NCBI RefSeq assembly: GCF_003386095.1
Contig: NZ_QREG01000025.1
Coordinates: 1 to 64,000 of the forward strand
Reading direction: 5' to 3'
Length of the DNA: 64,000 nucleotides
From: Marinoscillum furvescens DSM 4134
GTDB taxonomy: Bacteria > Bacteroidota > Bacteroidia > Cytophagales > Cyclobacteriaceae
Positions 25,973 to 34,436 of the stretch are shown here, piece after piece. The notes beneath the pieces were generated by a model, which was not told the DNA's origin, did not search any database, and worked only from the letters and a program-made list of their open reading frames with translations. How positions within the stretch are numbered: the stretch's first letter is position 1; each line of letters opens with the position of its first letter. The translations under genes and the position numbers were made by a program.

Positions 25973-26751
25973 AAACAGGTGTAATCGGTGAGCTCTGGTT
26001 TAGACTTGAATAGACCATATACGGTAGACCCTGATCCCGTCATGGATGCATAAAGTGCGCCTGCATTATACAGGTCTTCCTTTGCTGATGTGATGGCTGG
26101 ATGGTTTGGGCAAACCGATGCTTCGAAATCATTTAATAAGACGCCTTTCCATTGGTGTATCGGTTCTGCCAATACACTGGTGAGCTCGTTTTTAGGTGTT
26201 GTGGGTATCACATTGGCGTAGGCTTCTTTTGTACCGATATGAATGCCAGGGTGTTTTAGTGCTATCCAGTAGCCAGATAAGTCCAGGTCCGTTTGGGAGA
26301 AAGTAGTACCCGTTCCGGTGGCTATCGTAGGCAGGTTTTCTATAAAAAAGGGACAATCACTTCCCAGTTTTGCTGCATAGCCTTGTAAGTCAGTGGTGCT
26401 AAGCTGTAGCTCAAAGAGCTCATTCAGTACTTTTAGGGTAAACGCTCCATCTGCAGAGCCACCGCCAAGTCCTGCGCCCATAGGAATGACTTTGTGCAAG
26501 TGAATGTGCACGGGTGGTAGCTTAAATGCAACGTTCAAGAGCTCGTAAGCCTTTACACAGAGGTTGCCGCTGGCATCTCCGGGGATTTCAAGTCCGGTGC
26601 TGGTGAATCGAAAAGTGTCAGCAGGGATAATTTCTAAAACGTCTTTCCAGGGAATGGGGTAGAAGCAGCTCTCAATGTTGTGGTAGCCATCAGGTCGTCT
26701 GCTGAGAATGTAGAGGCCGAGGTTTATTTTGGCGTTTGGAAAAGACAGCAT
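25963..26751 (-). CDS. ispE: 4-diphosphocytidyl-2-C-methyl-D-erythritol kinase
   Basis: The 262-residue GHMP kinase phosphorylates CDP-methylerythritol in the MEP isoprenoid pathway. It begins with FPNAKINLGLYILSRRPDGYHNIE, has the ATP loop PMGAGLGGGSADGAFTL, and ends with MTGSGSTVYGLF, all standard for IspE. Length is slightly below the usual 280. It follows fabI on the same strand past a terminator. Confidence 0.95.
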   Translation of the reverse strand: MLSFPNAKINLGLYILSRRPDGYHNIESCFYPIPWKDVLEIIPADTFRFTSTGLEIPGDASGNLCVKAYELLNVAFKLPPVHIHLHKVIPMGAGLGGGSADGAFTLKVLNELFELQLSTTDLQGYAAKLGSDCPFFIENLPTIATGTGTTFSQTDLDLSGYWIALKHPGIHIGTKEAYANVIPTTPKNELTSVLAEPIHQWKGVLLNDFEASVCPNHPAITSAKEDLYNAGALYASMTGSGSTVYGLFKSKPELTDYTCFQL

Positions 26752-26763
26752 AGAGGAAGTGAA

Positions 26764-26787
26764 AAAGGGTGTCCGTGGACACCCTTT
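26764..26787 (-). terminator. Terminator after fabI
   Basis: Perfect 11-base arms (26764-26774 and 26777-26787) around a 2-base loop, followed on the minus strand by a T run, 7 bases past the fabI stop. Confidence 0.85.
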
Positions 26788-26794
26788 GATTTAT

Positions 26795-27607
26795 TTATTT
26801 GCCCATTTGTTCGATGATCTCCTCAGAGATACCTGTCATGGAGTAGCCTCCATCGTGGTATAGGTTCTGCATAGTGATCATGCGGCTAAGGTCTGAAAAC
26901 AAGAAGATGCAGTAGTTGGCACAGTCACCAGCGAGGGCATTGCCTAGCGGAGACATCTTGTCTGCAAAATCAAAGAATGAATCAAACCCACCGATTCCTG
27001 AACCAGCTGTGGTTTTAGTCGGTGACTGAGAAATAGTGTTTACTCGTACCTTTTTAGACTTACCAAGTCTATAGCCGTATCCTCTGGCAATAGACTCGAG
27101 CACCGCTTTGGCATCAGCCATGTCCGTGTAAAATGGATAGGTACGCTGAGCTGCTATGTATGACAACCCTACCACAGATCCCCACTCGCTCAAAGCGTCC
27201 TGCTTTTCAGCCACGTGCATCATCTTGTGAAAAGAAAGGGCAGAGACGTCTAGCGATTTTTGGAACCAGTCATAGTTCAGCTCGCCGTAGCTGCGGCCTT
27301 TACGGATGTTTGGTGACATACCGATAGAGTGCAGTACAAAATCTATTTTACCACCCAGTACTTCTTGAGATTTTGAAAATAGGTTTTCAAGTTCTTCCAC
27401 AGATGTGGCGTCTGCAGGGATGATTTCACTTCCAGTTTTTTCAGCAAGTTCATTGATCTTGCCCATACGCATAGCGATAGGTGCATTGGTCAGGGTGAAA
27501 GTAGCTCCTTCTTCATGCGCTCGCTGTGCCACGTGCCATGCGATGGAGTTTTCGTCTAACGCCCCTGATATAATTCCTCGTTTTCCTGCTAGTAAGTTAT
27601 TGGCCAT
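26795..27607 (-). CDS. fabI: Enoyl-[acyl-carrier-protein] reductase (NADH)
   Basis: The 270-residue enzyme completes each round of fatty acid elongation. I chose ATG 27607 (MANNLLAGKRGIISG); a longer frame from a TTG at 27637 would run through the promoter. It shows GIISGALDENSIAWHVA, DFVLHSIGMSPN, the catalytic YTDMADAK (Tyr-x6-Lys) and a final DGGYSMTG. The substrate-loop motif reads SQSPTKTTAGSGI where E. coli has SAGPIKTLAASGI. It has its own promoter and terminator. Confidence 0.95.
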   Translation of the reverse strand: MANNLLAGKRGIISGALDENSIAWHVAQRAHEEGATFTLTNAPIAMRMGKINELAEKTGSEIIPADATSVEELENLFSKSQEVLGGKIDFVLHSIGMSPNIRKGRSYGELNYDWFQKSLDVSALSFHKMMHVAEKQDALSEWGSVVGLSYIAAQRTYPFYTDMADAKAVLESIARGYGYRLGKSKKVRVNTISQSPTKTTAGSGIGGFDSFFDFADKMSPLGNALAGDCANYCIFLFSDLSRMITMQNLYHDGGYSMTGISEEIIEQMGK

Positions 27608-27634
27608 GTTATTATGGTTTGATTTTTTCGGGTC

Positions 27635-27665
27635 CAAAAATAGACCAAATTAGCTGTACGAACAA
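27635..27665 (-). promoter_or_regulatory. Promoter of fabI
   Basis: On the minus strand TTG (27663-27665), 20 bases, then TATTTTTG (27635-27642) fit the Bacteroidota consensus. The predicted start of transcription near 27630 lies just upstream of ATG 27607, which supports that start codon. Confidence 0.7.
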
Positions 27666-27688
27666 TCTTAATCTAAAGGCATTGACAA

Positions 27689-28309
27689 TCAGATGCTTTT
27701 TACAGCATACCAGTAGCTAGCACCTCTTCCTGTTTCCTGGAAAATTGCCTTGTCACCGGGAGTATAGTCAATGCACCCTTCATACTTTCCGGGTACAGGC
27801 ATGTGCTTAAAGGCAGTTTTGGCAACCTCTTCAGAGGAGAGATATCCCCAGATAGTGAGTTGCTTGATCATCACATAATAGTGCTCTCCTGATTTTTCAC
27901 CCCTATCTACTGCCGCTCGATGCGCCTTTGCCGCTGCTTCTAGCTGCAGGCATAGATTTGTTTGTTCTTCAGGCGACAGCTGGTCATAGGTTTTGCTGAA
28001 CTGCTTGTCACACAGATCCGTTACCGCTTTTAAGCCATCCAGAAATATCTGTTGTTCCTCTGGGGTGTAAAATGCGCTCACAATGTCGTTGATAAAATTC
28101 CCTACATCTACCTGCCTTGCCCCTGGAGAATCAGCCGTGGTAGGCAGCAAGGTTTCTCCAAGGTCATTTAGTAATTTGATCTTTCGGTCGTTTAGGATAC
28201 CGGAAACCGGCGGAGCCTCTGTGGAACAACCGGATAAAAATGCCTGTGCGCCCACAATGGTACCTCCAAACAGTACTCCGAGCGATTGTAATGCTTCTCT
28301 TCTTTTCAT
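27689..28309 (-). CDS. Gluconate 2-dehydrogenase subunit 3 family lipoprotein
   Basis: The 206-residue protein has a twin-arginine-like leader (MKRREALQSLGVLFGGTIVG) leading into a lipobox (FLSGC, Cys at about 28), then the helical subunit-3 domain with LNDLGETLLPTTADSPGARQVDVG. In known systems this small subunit carries the Tat signal and chaperones the flavoprotein partner to the periplasm. Here the GMC oxidoreductase is encoded 9 bases upstream on the same strand and lacks its own signal, so hitchhiker export is likely. Confidence 0.88.
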   Translation of the reverse strand: MKRREALQSLGVLFGGTIVGAQAFLSGCSTEAPPVSGILNDRKIKLLNDLGETLLPTTADSPGARQVDVGNFINDIVSAFYTPEEQQIFLDGLKAVTDLCDKQFSKTYDQLSPEEQTNLCLQLEAAAKAHRAAVDRGEKSGEHYYVMIKQLTIWGYLSSEEVAKTAFKHMPVPGKYEGCIDYTPGDKAIFQETGRGASYWYAVKSI

Positions 28310-28318
28310 GGGTTCGGA

Positions 28319-30025
28319 TTAAAGGTTTCTTTTCTTGAGTTCTGAAACAGCAAAATCTACCGCTCGGGCAGTAAGCGCCATATAGGTAATCGATGGGTTT
28401 TGGCAAGCGCCAGAGGTCATACACGACCCATCAGTTACAAACACGTTTTTCACCGCATGGAGCTGATTATTACCATTCAATACGGAGGTTTTTGGGTCTC
28501 TACCCATCCGGGCTGTACCCATCTCGTGAATACCCAGGCCAATACCTTTTTTACGAATGCGTGTTTTGATGTTTTTAAACCCGGCAGCTTCGAGCATTTC
28601 AGCGCCAGAGTTTACGATATCATCCAGCATTTTGTACTCATTGTCCTTGAAGTCACAATTAAACTCTACCAATGGCATTCCCCACTGGTCGGTTTCTTCT
28701 TTGCTGAGGGTCATTTGATTTTCCTCATACGGCAGCATTTCTCCCATTCCACCCATGCCTCCATGCCAGGAGCCGAGGCGGAACAGCCCGTTTTTGAAGT
28801 CAGCTCCAAACGGAGCATCGATTCCCTCCATATTGCCCGGGCTACGCAAAGCTTCAAAAGAGAATGAGAACCCTCTTACATAATCGGTGCGTTTGTCGTT
28901 ACCGACATTACGGAAGCGAGGGATGTAGGTGGCAACCGGGCGTTTTCCATCGTAATAGCCATCCTTGAAGCCATCGTGTTGGCCGCTTACTGCTCCTTCA
29001 TAGTTGTGGTCCATCAGGTTTTTGCCAAGCTGCCCGCTATCGTTGCCCAGTCCATTAGGGAAGCGGCTGGAAGTAGAGTTCATTAAAATCAATGTGGAGT
29101 TGATAGTGCTTGCATTGACAAATACCACTTTGCTGTAGTACTCCATCATTTCTTTGGTATGCGTGTCGATGACGCGTACTCCGGTGGCTTTGCCCGACTC
29201 TTCATCATAGATAATAGAGTGCACCACGCTATCAGGTCTGAGGGTCAGGTTTCCAGTAGCTATTGCTGCTGGAATCGTGGCGGAGTTGGAGCTGAAATAC
29301 CCCCCAAGTGGACATCCACGGTAGCATCTGTCACGCTTCATACAAGGGCCTCTGTTGCCTACGCGTTCGGTGTGGTTGGCACGGCGCCCGATGATCAGGT
29401 GTCGTTCTTCAAAACGCTCCTCTATGGTGGCTTTTACGTGTTTCTCCAGGCAATTCATCTCAAACGGTGGTAGAAATTCTCCGTCTGGAAGGTGAGGGAT
29501 GCCATCTTTGTTCCCTGTCACACCTACGAATTTCTCCACATAACTATACCATGGAGCAATGTCTTTGTACCGGATGGGCCAATCTACGCCATATCCGTCC
29601 TTGGCATTGGCCTCAAAGTCCAGGTCTGACCAACGCTGGGTCATACGGGCCCACATCAGTGATTTTCCACCTACCTGATAGCCCTTAATCCAGTGAAATG
29701 GTTTCTTTTGGATATAGGGGTGCTCTTCATCTTTGACGAAAAAATGATCTGTGGATTCGTTCCAGGCATAGCACTTGTCAAGAATGGGGTTTTGGTTACG
29801 GATCTGTGGAGGTATTTCCATTCGGTGGGGAAACTCCCACTGCTCTTTCATAGCTGTAGGGTAGTCCTTTACGTGTTCCACATTTCGTCCGCGTTCGAGT
29901 ACGAGAGTTTTGAGTCCTTTCTCGCAAAATTCTTTAGCCGCCCAGCCTCCGGAAATCCCTGAGCCAATAACTATGGCGTCATAGGTGTTGCCAGCCTTGG
30001 CTTTGCCTGTGATGATATATGACAT
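28319..30025 (-). CDS. GMC family FAD-dependent oxidoreductase
   Basis: The 568-residue flavoprotein shows the FAD-binding DAIVIGSGISGGWAAKEF near its N-terminus, a Cys cluster (Cys228, Cys234, Cys238 in CMKRDRCYRGC), HEMGTARMG and the C-terminal FVTDGSCMTSGACQNPSITYMALT, typical of the large subunit of gluconate/sorbitol-type dehydrogenases. It should oxidise a sugar or polyol, passing electrons to a cytochrome or quinone; no cytochrome subunit is encoded beside it. With the following subunit-3 gene it forms a two-gene operon. Such enzymes also make 3-keto sugars in some bacteria, which would link it to the locus at 44-60 kb (inference). Confidence 0.88.
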   Translation of the reverse strand: MSYIITGKAKAGNTYDAIVIGSGISGGWAAKEFCEKGLKTLVLERGRNVEHVKDYPTAMKEQWEFPHRMEIPPQIRNQNPILDKCYAWNESTDHFFVKDEEHPYIQKKPFHWIKGYQVGGKSLMWARMTQRWSDLDFEANAKDGYGVDWPIRYKDIAPWYSYVEKFVGVTGNKDGIPHLPDGEFLPPFEMNCLEKHVKATIEERFEERHLIIGRRANHTERVGNRGPCMKRDRCYRGCPLGGYFSSNSATIPAAIATGNLTLRPDSVVHSIIYDEESGKATGVRVIDTHTKEMMEYYSKVVFVNASTINSTLILMNSTSSRFPNGLGNDSGQLGKNLMDHNYEGAVSGQHDGFKDGYYDGKRPVATYIPRFRNVGNDKRTDYVRGFSFSFEALRSPGNMEGIDAPFGADFKNGLFRLGSWHGGMGGMGEMLPYEENQMTLSKEETDQWGMPLVEFNCDFKDNEYKMLDDIVNSGAEMLEAAGFKNIKTRIRKKGIGLGIHEMGTARMGRDPKTSVLNGNNQLHAVKNVFVTDGSCMTSGACQNPSITYMALTARAVDFAVSELKKRNL

Positions 30026-30135
30026 AAAATCTAAAAAATGGGTTGAACATCAGGCCACAAGATAGGTAGATGTGTTCATTTTCCAGGGTGTGATATGTCA
30101 CTTTGCACCGGTGCGAATGCTCACATGGGTAATTC

Positions 30136-31791
30136 TCACGTGGTGCCTAGAAGCTCCCTGGCACTTTGTAGGGCACTTTCTCCAGGTTTTTCACCACCGA
30201 TCATTTGAGCAATGGCCATCACGCGTTCGTCGTTGTGGAGTTTTTTGATGCGGCTCACGGACTTGTCTGAAGAGTGGTCTTTGTAGACAAAATAGTGGGC
30301 ATCACCACCAGCGGCAAATTGCGGCAGGTGACTGATGGATATTACCTGATGGTTGGCAGCCATTTGCTTCATCATGTTTACCATCTGTAAAGCGATTTCG
30401 CCAGATACGCCCGTGTCTATCTCATCAAAAATGATGGTAGGCATTGCGGTTTTGTCGGCCAGGAGGTATTTGATGGCAAAAATAAGTCTGGAGAACTCAC
30501 CACCTGAAGCTACATGTTTGATTTCACGAGGTGCCACCCCTTTGTTAGCCGAAAATAGAAATTCTACCAGATCGCCGCCAGTAGGGGCTAAGTCGGCAGG
30601 GGAAATAGTGATGTTGATTTCACCGTTTTCAATGCCTAGTTTTTTAATCAATGATTTGATGGCGTTTGCAAAACTGTCGGCATGCTTTTTTCTGCTGGTG
30701 CTCAGTTTCTGTGCAAGTGCCCGGGCGTTTTTTTCTGCTTCGCTCAGTTGAGTTTCGGCTTTTGCTATTTCTTCATCGATGTTGAGCACCTGGGCGAGTT
30801 CCTGACCCAGCCGGTCTCGCAGACTGATCAGATCTGAGGTGTCAGCTGCCTGATGCTTTTGCTGAAGGCGAAATAACAGGTCCAATCGATCTTTGATGAG
30901 TTGCAGGCGCTCAGGATCCAGCTCCACCCGATCTTGTTCCATAGTTATTTCACGAGCTACATCTTCTATTTCGATGAGGGCACTATCCAATCGGAGATGT
31001 AAACTTTCGAGGTTTTCGGAAAATCCTTTTATCGCGCTGAGCAGGGGGAGGGATTCTTTGAGTTGGTTGATCACCGAATACTCCGACTCATCGAGGGCCT
31101 GGGTTAGCTGGCCCAGATTCACTTTGATTTCTTCTGCGTGCTCCAGCAGTTTGAGTTCGTCTTCTAGCTGACTTTGCTCATCGGCCTCCAAATCAGCAGA
31201 CTGTAATTCATCAAACAAAAATTGCTTATAGTCAGCATCCTGAGCGCTGTTGGATGCTTTTTGAGTAAGCTCTTGAAAATGCTTTTCAGCTTGTTTGTAT
31301 GTGCGATATGCCTTTTTATAATCCGCCAGAAGGTTTTGGTGGCCTGAGAAAATATCCAGGATTTCTAATTGATATAGGTTGCTGCCAAGGTGCAGTGTCT
31401 CATGCTGAGAGTGTATATCCATGAGGTGAACTCCCAGCTTTTTTAGAATATCCAGCGTGACGGGAGTGTCATTTACAAAGGCTCTGGACTTGCCGCTAGG
31501 GCTAATCTCTCTGCGGATAATGCATTCTTGATCAAAATCCAGATCAGCTTCGTCAAATAACGACTGAAGCTGATAACCGCCAATATCAAACACTCCTTCG
31601 ATGATACACTTTTCGTCATCAGAAAACAACGCTTTGGTATCTGCACGATTACCCAAAAGTAAGCCTACGGCACCTAGCATAATAGACTTTCCTGCGCCGG
31701 TTTCACCGGTGATGATGTTGAGATTGGGAGATGGGGTCATCTCCAGCGCCTGGATGAGTGCGTAGTTCTTTATCGAAAGCGATCGGATCAT
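30136..31791 (-). CDS. recN: DNA repair protein RecN
   Basis: The 551-residue SMC-like ATPase acts in double-strand break repair. It has MIRSLSIKNYALIQAL, the Walker A GETGAGKS, a central coiled coil (about 150-380), the signature region HVASGGEFSRLIFAIK and Walker B TIIFDEIDTGVSGE. Length is normal. It is the last gene of the bamD-rpoZ-coaBC-porD run. Confidence 0.96.
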   Translation of the reverse strand: MIRSLSIKNYALIQALEMTPSPNLNIITGETGAGKSIMLGAVGLLLGNRADTKALFSDDEKCIIEGVFDIGGYQLQSLFDEADLDFDQECIIRREISPSGKSRAFVNDTPVTLDILKKLGVHLMDIHSQHETLHLGSNLYQLEILDIFSGHQNLLADYKKAYRTYKQAEKHFQELTQKASNSAQDADYKQFLFDELQSADLEADEQSQLEDELKLLEHAEEIKVNLGQLTQALDESEYSVINQLKESLPLLSAIKGFSENLESLHLRLDSALIEIEDVAREITMEQDRVELDPERLQLIKDRLDLLFRLQQKHQAADTSDLISLRDRLGQELAQVLNIDEEIAKAETQLSEAEKNARALAQKLSTSRKKHADSFANAIKSLIKKLGIENGEINITISPADLAPTGGDLVEFLFSANKGVAPREIKHVASGGEFSRLIFAIKYLLADKTAMPTIIFDEIDTGVSGEIALQMVNMMKQMAANHQVISISHLPQFAAGGDAHYFVYKDHSSDKSVSRIKKLHNDERVMAIAQMIGGEKPGESALQSARELLGTT

Positions 31792-31794
31792 GGA

Positions 31795-32013
31795 TTAGCT
31801 TGCCTTTTCTTCCGCCCAGATTTCCTCTAGCTGAGCCAAAGGCAAATGTAGTATATGACCTTTAGTATTTTTTACTTTCACCTCGCTGCTTTGCACTTCC
31901 AAAACTTCCGCAAGGAATACAGCTCCATTTGATTGAATGAAGTTTAGTTTTTTGCCCGATCCAATGAATTGTTCGAGCTGATTGGTAGCAAGTCGTACTT
32001 GTTTCTTTGCCAT
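31795..32013 (-). CDS. Conserved small protein between porD and recN, 72 residues
   Basis: The basic-to-acidic 72-residue protein starts MAKKQVRLATNQLEQFIGSGKKL and has alternating strands (FLAEVLEVQSSEVKVKN, GHILHLPLAQLEEIW) that look like a small Sm-like or SH3-like barrel. I do not recognise the family. It is tightly packed, two bases after porD and three before recN, which argues that it is real and co-expressed. Confidence 0.65.
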   Translation of the reverse strand: MAKKQVRLATNQLEQFIGSGKKLNFIQSNGAVFLAEVLEVQSSEVKVKNTKGHILHLPLAQLEEIWAEEKAS

Positions 32014-32015
32014 TG

Positions 32016-32915
32016 CTATTCCATGATTTTTTCGAAGGTATCGGTCTTGCTGGGGTCTAGTTTGCTTAGTATTTCAAAGGACTGCTTTTTCTGCGTTGGG
32101 GTGCCTTCTTTGAAAATCTGGGCGAGTTCTTCGGCCTTTGCATCCAAAAAGCTAATGGTAAGGATGGACCGGGGACGTGATCTGTTTGCTGTTTCCACGC
32201 CTTTGAGGCTGTTTAGGATGTTGTTACGCGCCGTTTCGGGCTCTTCCTGAAAGATGTCTAGTCCCTGAATGTGGTACGTATAGAGTGCCTGACGGATGGG
32301 TTCGAAGTTGCTGCCCAATAGGTTTTCGTTGAGCCAATACCTGTTACGAACGCTGTTGAATTGGGACCAACCGGGGTAGTTGGAGTTTTGTGCGTTTGCC
32401 ACTATTTGATTGGCAATCTGGAAGTACCGGGTACCGCCTAACTCAGAAAAAGTATCATAATCCAAACCAATGATGATGTACGCATAGTAGGCGAGTAGTG
32501 AGGTGATGTTGTTGGTAAAAGCGTTTTCATTGAACTGTAAGGGCTGGGACTGTACGTAATCAAACTGCCAGTCTCTGTCGGCAAAATTGAGCACTACAGT
32601 CTCATAGTCGGAGTTATACACCGGTCTGGAAGAAAGTATTTGTACGGAAGCTCCCCACTTTCCCGAACTCGGGTTGGATTCGTTTGGGTCCATGGTCAGG
32701 ATAATGTTGCAGTTGATGCGTTCTTCCTGTAGAAATTCATCTTCCGTCCATTTACGGTTGTTGAGAAATTGCGCAAAGGCAATTTCCATGTCATCGAATA
32801 TTTTGCGTTCTGTGGTCTGAACCTGCTGAGCATTGATGACTACCCGGCAGTTGAGTTCCTGACCTACTGCGGACAGAGTAGCGATTAGGGCTATGATACA
32901 AAAAAGTCTATTCAT
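32016..32915 (-). CDS. porD: Type IX secretion protein PorD (DUF4835)
   Basis: The 299-residue protein has a signal peptide (MNRLFCIIALIATLSAVGQ) and the DUF4835 features: LNCRVVINAQQVQTTERKIF at the start, FLNNRKWTEDEF, YNSDYETVVLNFADRDWQF, SLLAYYAYIIIGLDYDTFSELGG and a C-terminal SILTISFLDAKAEELAQIF. PorD is required for T9SS function in Porphyromonas; its exact step is not known. It overlaps coaBC by 8 bases. The giant protein and the esterase in this window carry T9SS sorting tails. Confidence 0.9.
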   Translation of the reverse strand: MNRLFCIIALIATLSAVGQELNCRVVINAQQVQTTERKIFDDMEIAFAQFLNNRKWTEDEFLQEERINCNIILTMDPNESNPSSGKWGASVQILSSRPVYNSDYETVVLNFADRDWQFDYVQSQPLQFNENAFTNNITSLLAYYAYIIIGLDYDTFSELGGTRYFQIANQIVANAQNSNYPGWSQFNSVRNRYWLNENLLGSNFEPIRQALYTYHIQGLDIFQEEPETARNNILNSLKGVETANRSRPRSILTISFLDAKAEELAQIFKEGTPTQKKQSFEILSKLDPSKTDTFEKIME

Positions 32916-34107
32916 TGAGTGCTTGTTGCAAGAGGTCTACCAAATCTTTGGCAACCTCAGTCTTAGTTTTCAACTCAAAATGGTGCACATTATTATGCTT
33001 ATCAAAAATAGAAACTTTATTGGTGTCATGAGCAAAACCGGCACCGTCATGATTGAGTGAGTTAAGAACAATCATGTCCAGATTCTTACGTTTCAGTTTT
33101 CCCAGCGCATTGGTTTCCTCATTGTCGGTCTCCAGCGCAAATCCAACGGTAAATTGTTTGTCCTTGATTGCTCCCAGTTCTTTGGCTATATCTGGGTTGG
33201 GCACAAGGGTGATTTGTAGATTTTGCTCGGTTTTTTTGATTTTGGAGTCCGCCACTTCTCCTGGTCGGTAGTCTGCTACAGCCGCAGTGAAAATGGCTAT
33301 ATCGCTCGAAACAAAGTAGCTTTTGGCTGCTTCGTACATTTCCTGTGCGGAGGTCACCCGTGTCACTTGTATATTTCGGTGTTTGGGGTAGGTAAGGGTA
33401 GGGCCAGATACTAGCTGTACTTGTGCGCCTCGCGAGGCGAGCTCCAGTGCTATAGCTGTTCCCATTTTTCCTGTAGAGTGGTTACCAATAAACCGGACAG
33501 GATCGATAGGTTCATGTGTAGGGCCAGAGGTTATAACTACTTTCTTACCTTTAAAAGATTCGGCTGTCCCAAAGAATGAAGTGATGCGCTCCATGATGTG
33601 CTCGGGCTCAGCCATGCGTCCCTGGCCACTGAGGCCACTGGCTAGCTCGCCATCTTCTGCCTCTATTACGATATTCCCGTAGGAAGTCAGTTTGCTGAGA
33701 TTGTGCTGTGTGGTAGGGTGCTGATACATGTCCAGATCCATGGCCGGGCAGACCATCACCGGGCAGCGAGCAGATAAATAAACCGCTGAAAGAAGGTTGT
33801 CACACAAGCCATTTGCCAGCTTGCCGAGCGTGTTAGCACTCATGGGAGCAATGACGATGAGGTCAGCCCAAAGGCCAAGCTCTACATGGTTGTACCATTC
33901 GCCATTTTCGTTTTTGTAAAACGAAGTGAGTACGGGGCGTTTAGATAATGTGGCGAGGGTAAGTGGTGTAATGAAGTCCTTGGCACTTTTCGTCATAATC
34001 ACCTGTACTTCAGCACCAGACTTGACAAGTAAGCGCACAAAAAAAGCGGTTTTGTAGGCTGCTATGCTGCCACAAACCGCTATCAATACTTTTTTTCCTT
34101 CCAGCAT
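32908..34107 (-). CDS. coaBC: Bifunctional phosphopantothenoylcysteine decarboxylase / phosphopantothenate-cysteine ligase
   Basis: The 399-residue protein makes 4'-phosphopantetheine for coenzyme A. The N-terminal CoaC half (1-180) has AVCGSIAAYKTA, NHVELGLWAD with the catalytic His, PMSANTLGKLANGLCDNLLS and PAMDLDMY. The C-terminal CoaB half (about 188-399) has VVITSGPTHEPIDPVRFIGNHSTGKMG and FTVGFALETD. Length is normal. It sits between rpoZ and porD. Confidence 0.96.
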   Translation of the reverse strand: MLEGKKVLIAVCGSIAAYKTAFFVRLLVKSGAEVQVIMTKSAKDFITPLTLATLSKRPVLTSFYKNENGEWYNHVELGLWADLIVIAPMSANTLGKLANGLCDNLLSAVYLSARCPVMVCPAMDLDMYQHPTTQHNLSKLTSYGNIVIEAEDGELASGLSGQGRMAEPEHIMERITSFFGTAESFKGKKVVITSGPTHEPIDPVRFIGNHSTGKMGTAIALELASRGAQVQLVSGPTLTYPKHRNIQVTRVTSAQEMYEAAKSYFVSSDIAIFTAAVADYRPGEVADSKIKKTEQNLQITLVPNPDIAKELGAIKDKQFTVGFALETDNEETNALGKLKRKNLDMIVLNSLNHDGAGFAHDTNKVSIFDKHNNVHHFELKTKTEVAKDLVDLLQQALNE

Positions 34108-34118
34108 TGCTGGGGGGA

Positions 34119-34430
34119 TTAAGCTTCGTCCGAATCTGCGTGTCTAAACGAAACCTTGCCTTCCAAAAACTCTTCTACAGCTACAGTAGATGGCTTTGGC
34201 ATGCGCTCATAAAATTTAGAGATTTCAATTTGCTCTCTGTTTTCGAAGATTTCTTCCAGGTTATCTACAGAAGAAGCAAACTCAGCAAGCTTAGAGTTAA
34301 GTTCTTCTTTTTGCTGTGCAGCAATCTGTCTCGCTCTCTTACCGATAACTACGATAGATTCGTAGATATTACCACTAGGAGCCGCGATGTGCTCATTGTC
34401 TCGGGTTATTAAAGATGCGTTTGTTGCCAT
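34119..34430 (-). CDS. rpoZ: RNA polymerase omega subunit
   Basis: The 103-residue protein resembles Bacteroidota RpoZ: ITRDNEHIAAPSGNIYESIVVIGKRARQIAAQQKEEL, then FASSVDNLEEIFENREQIEISKFYERMPKPSTVAVEEFLEGK. It helps assemble the beta-prime subunit. It lies 6 bases after bamD and 11 before coaBC, the usual arrangement in this phylum. Confidence 0.9.
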   Translation of the reverse strand: MATNASLITRDNEHIAAPSGNIYESIVVIGKRARQIAAQQKEELNSKLAEFASSVDNLEEIFENREQIEISKFYERMPKPSTVAVEEFLEGKVSFRHADSDEA

Positions 34431-34436
34431 GTCCTA

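Noticed and set aside
27608-27637. TTG-started extension of fabI
   Set aside because: It would run through the -7 promoter element and start with TTG instead of a good ATG.
30105-30114. GCACCGGTGC palindrome between recN and the GMC gene
   Set aside because: It is only ten bases, has no T run and no pairing partner; a chance palindrome is likely.
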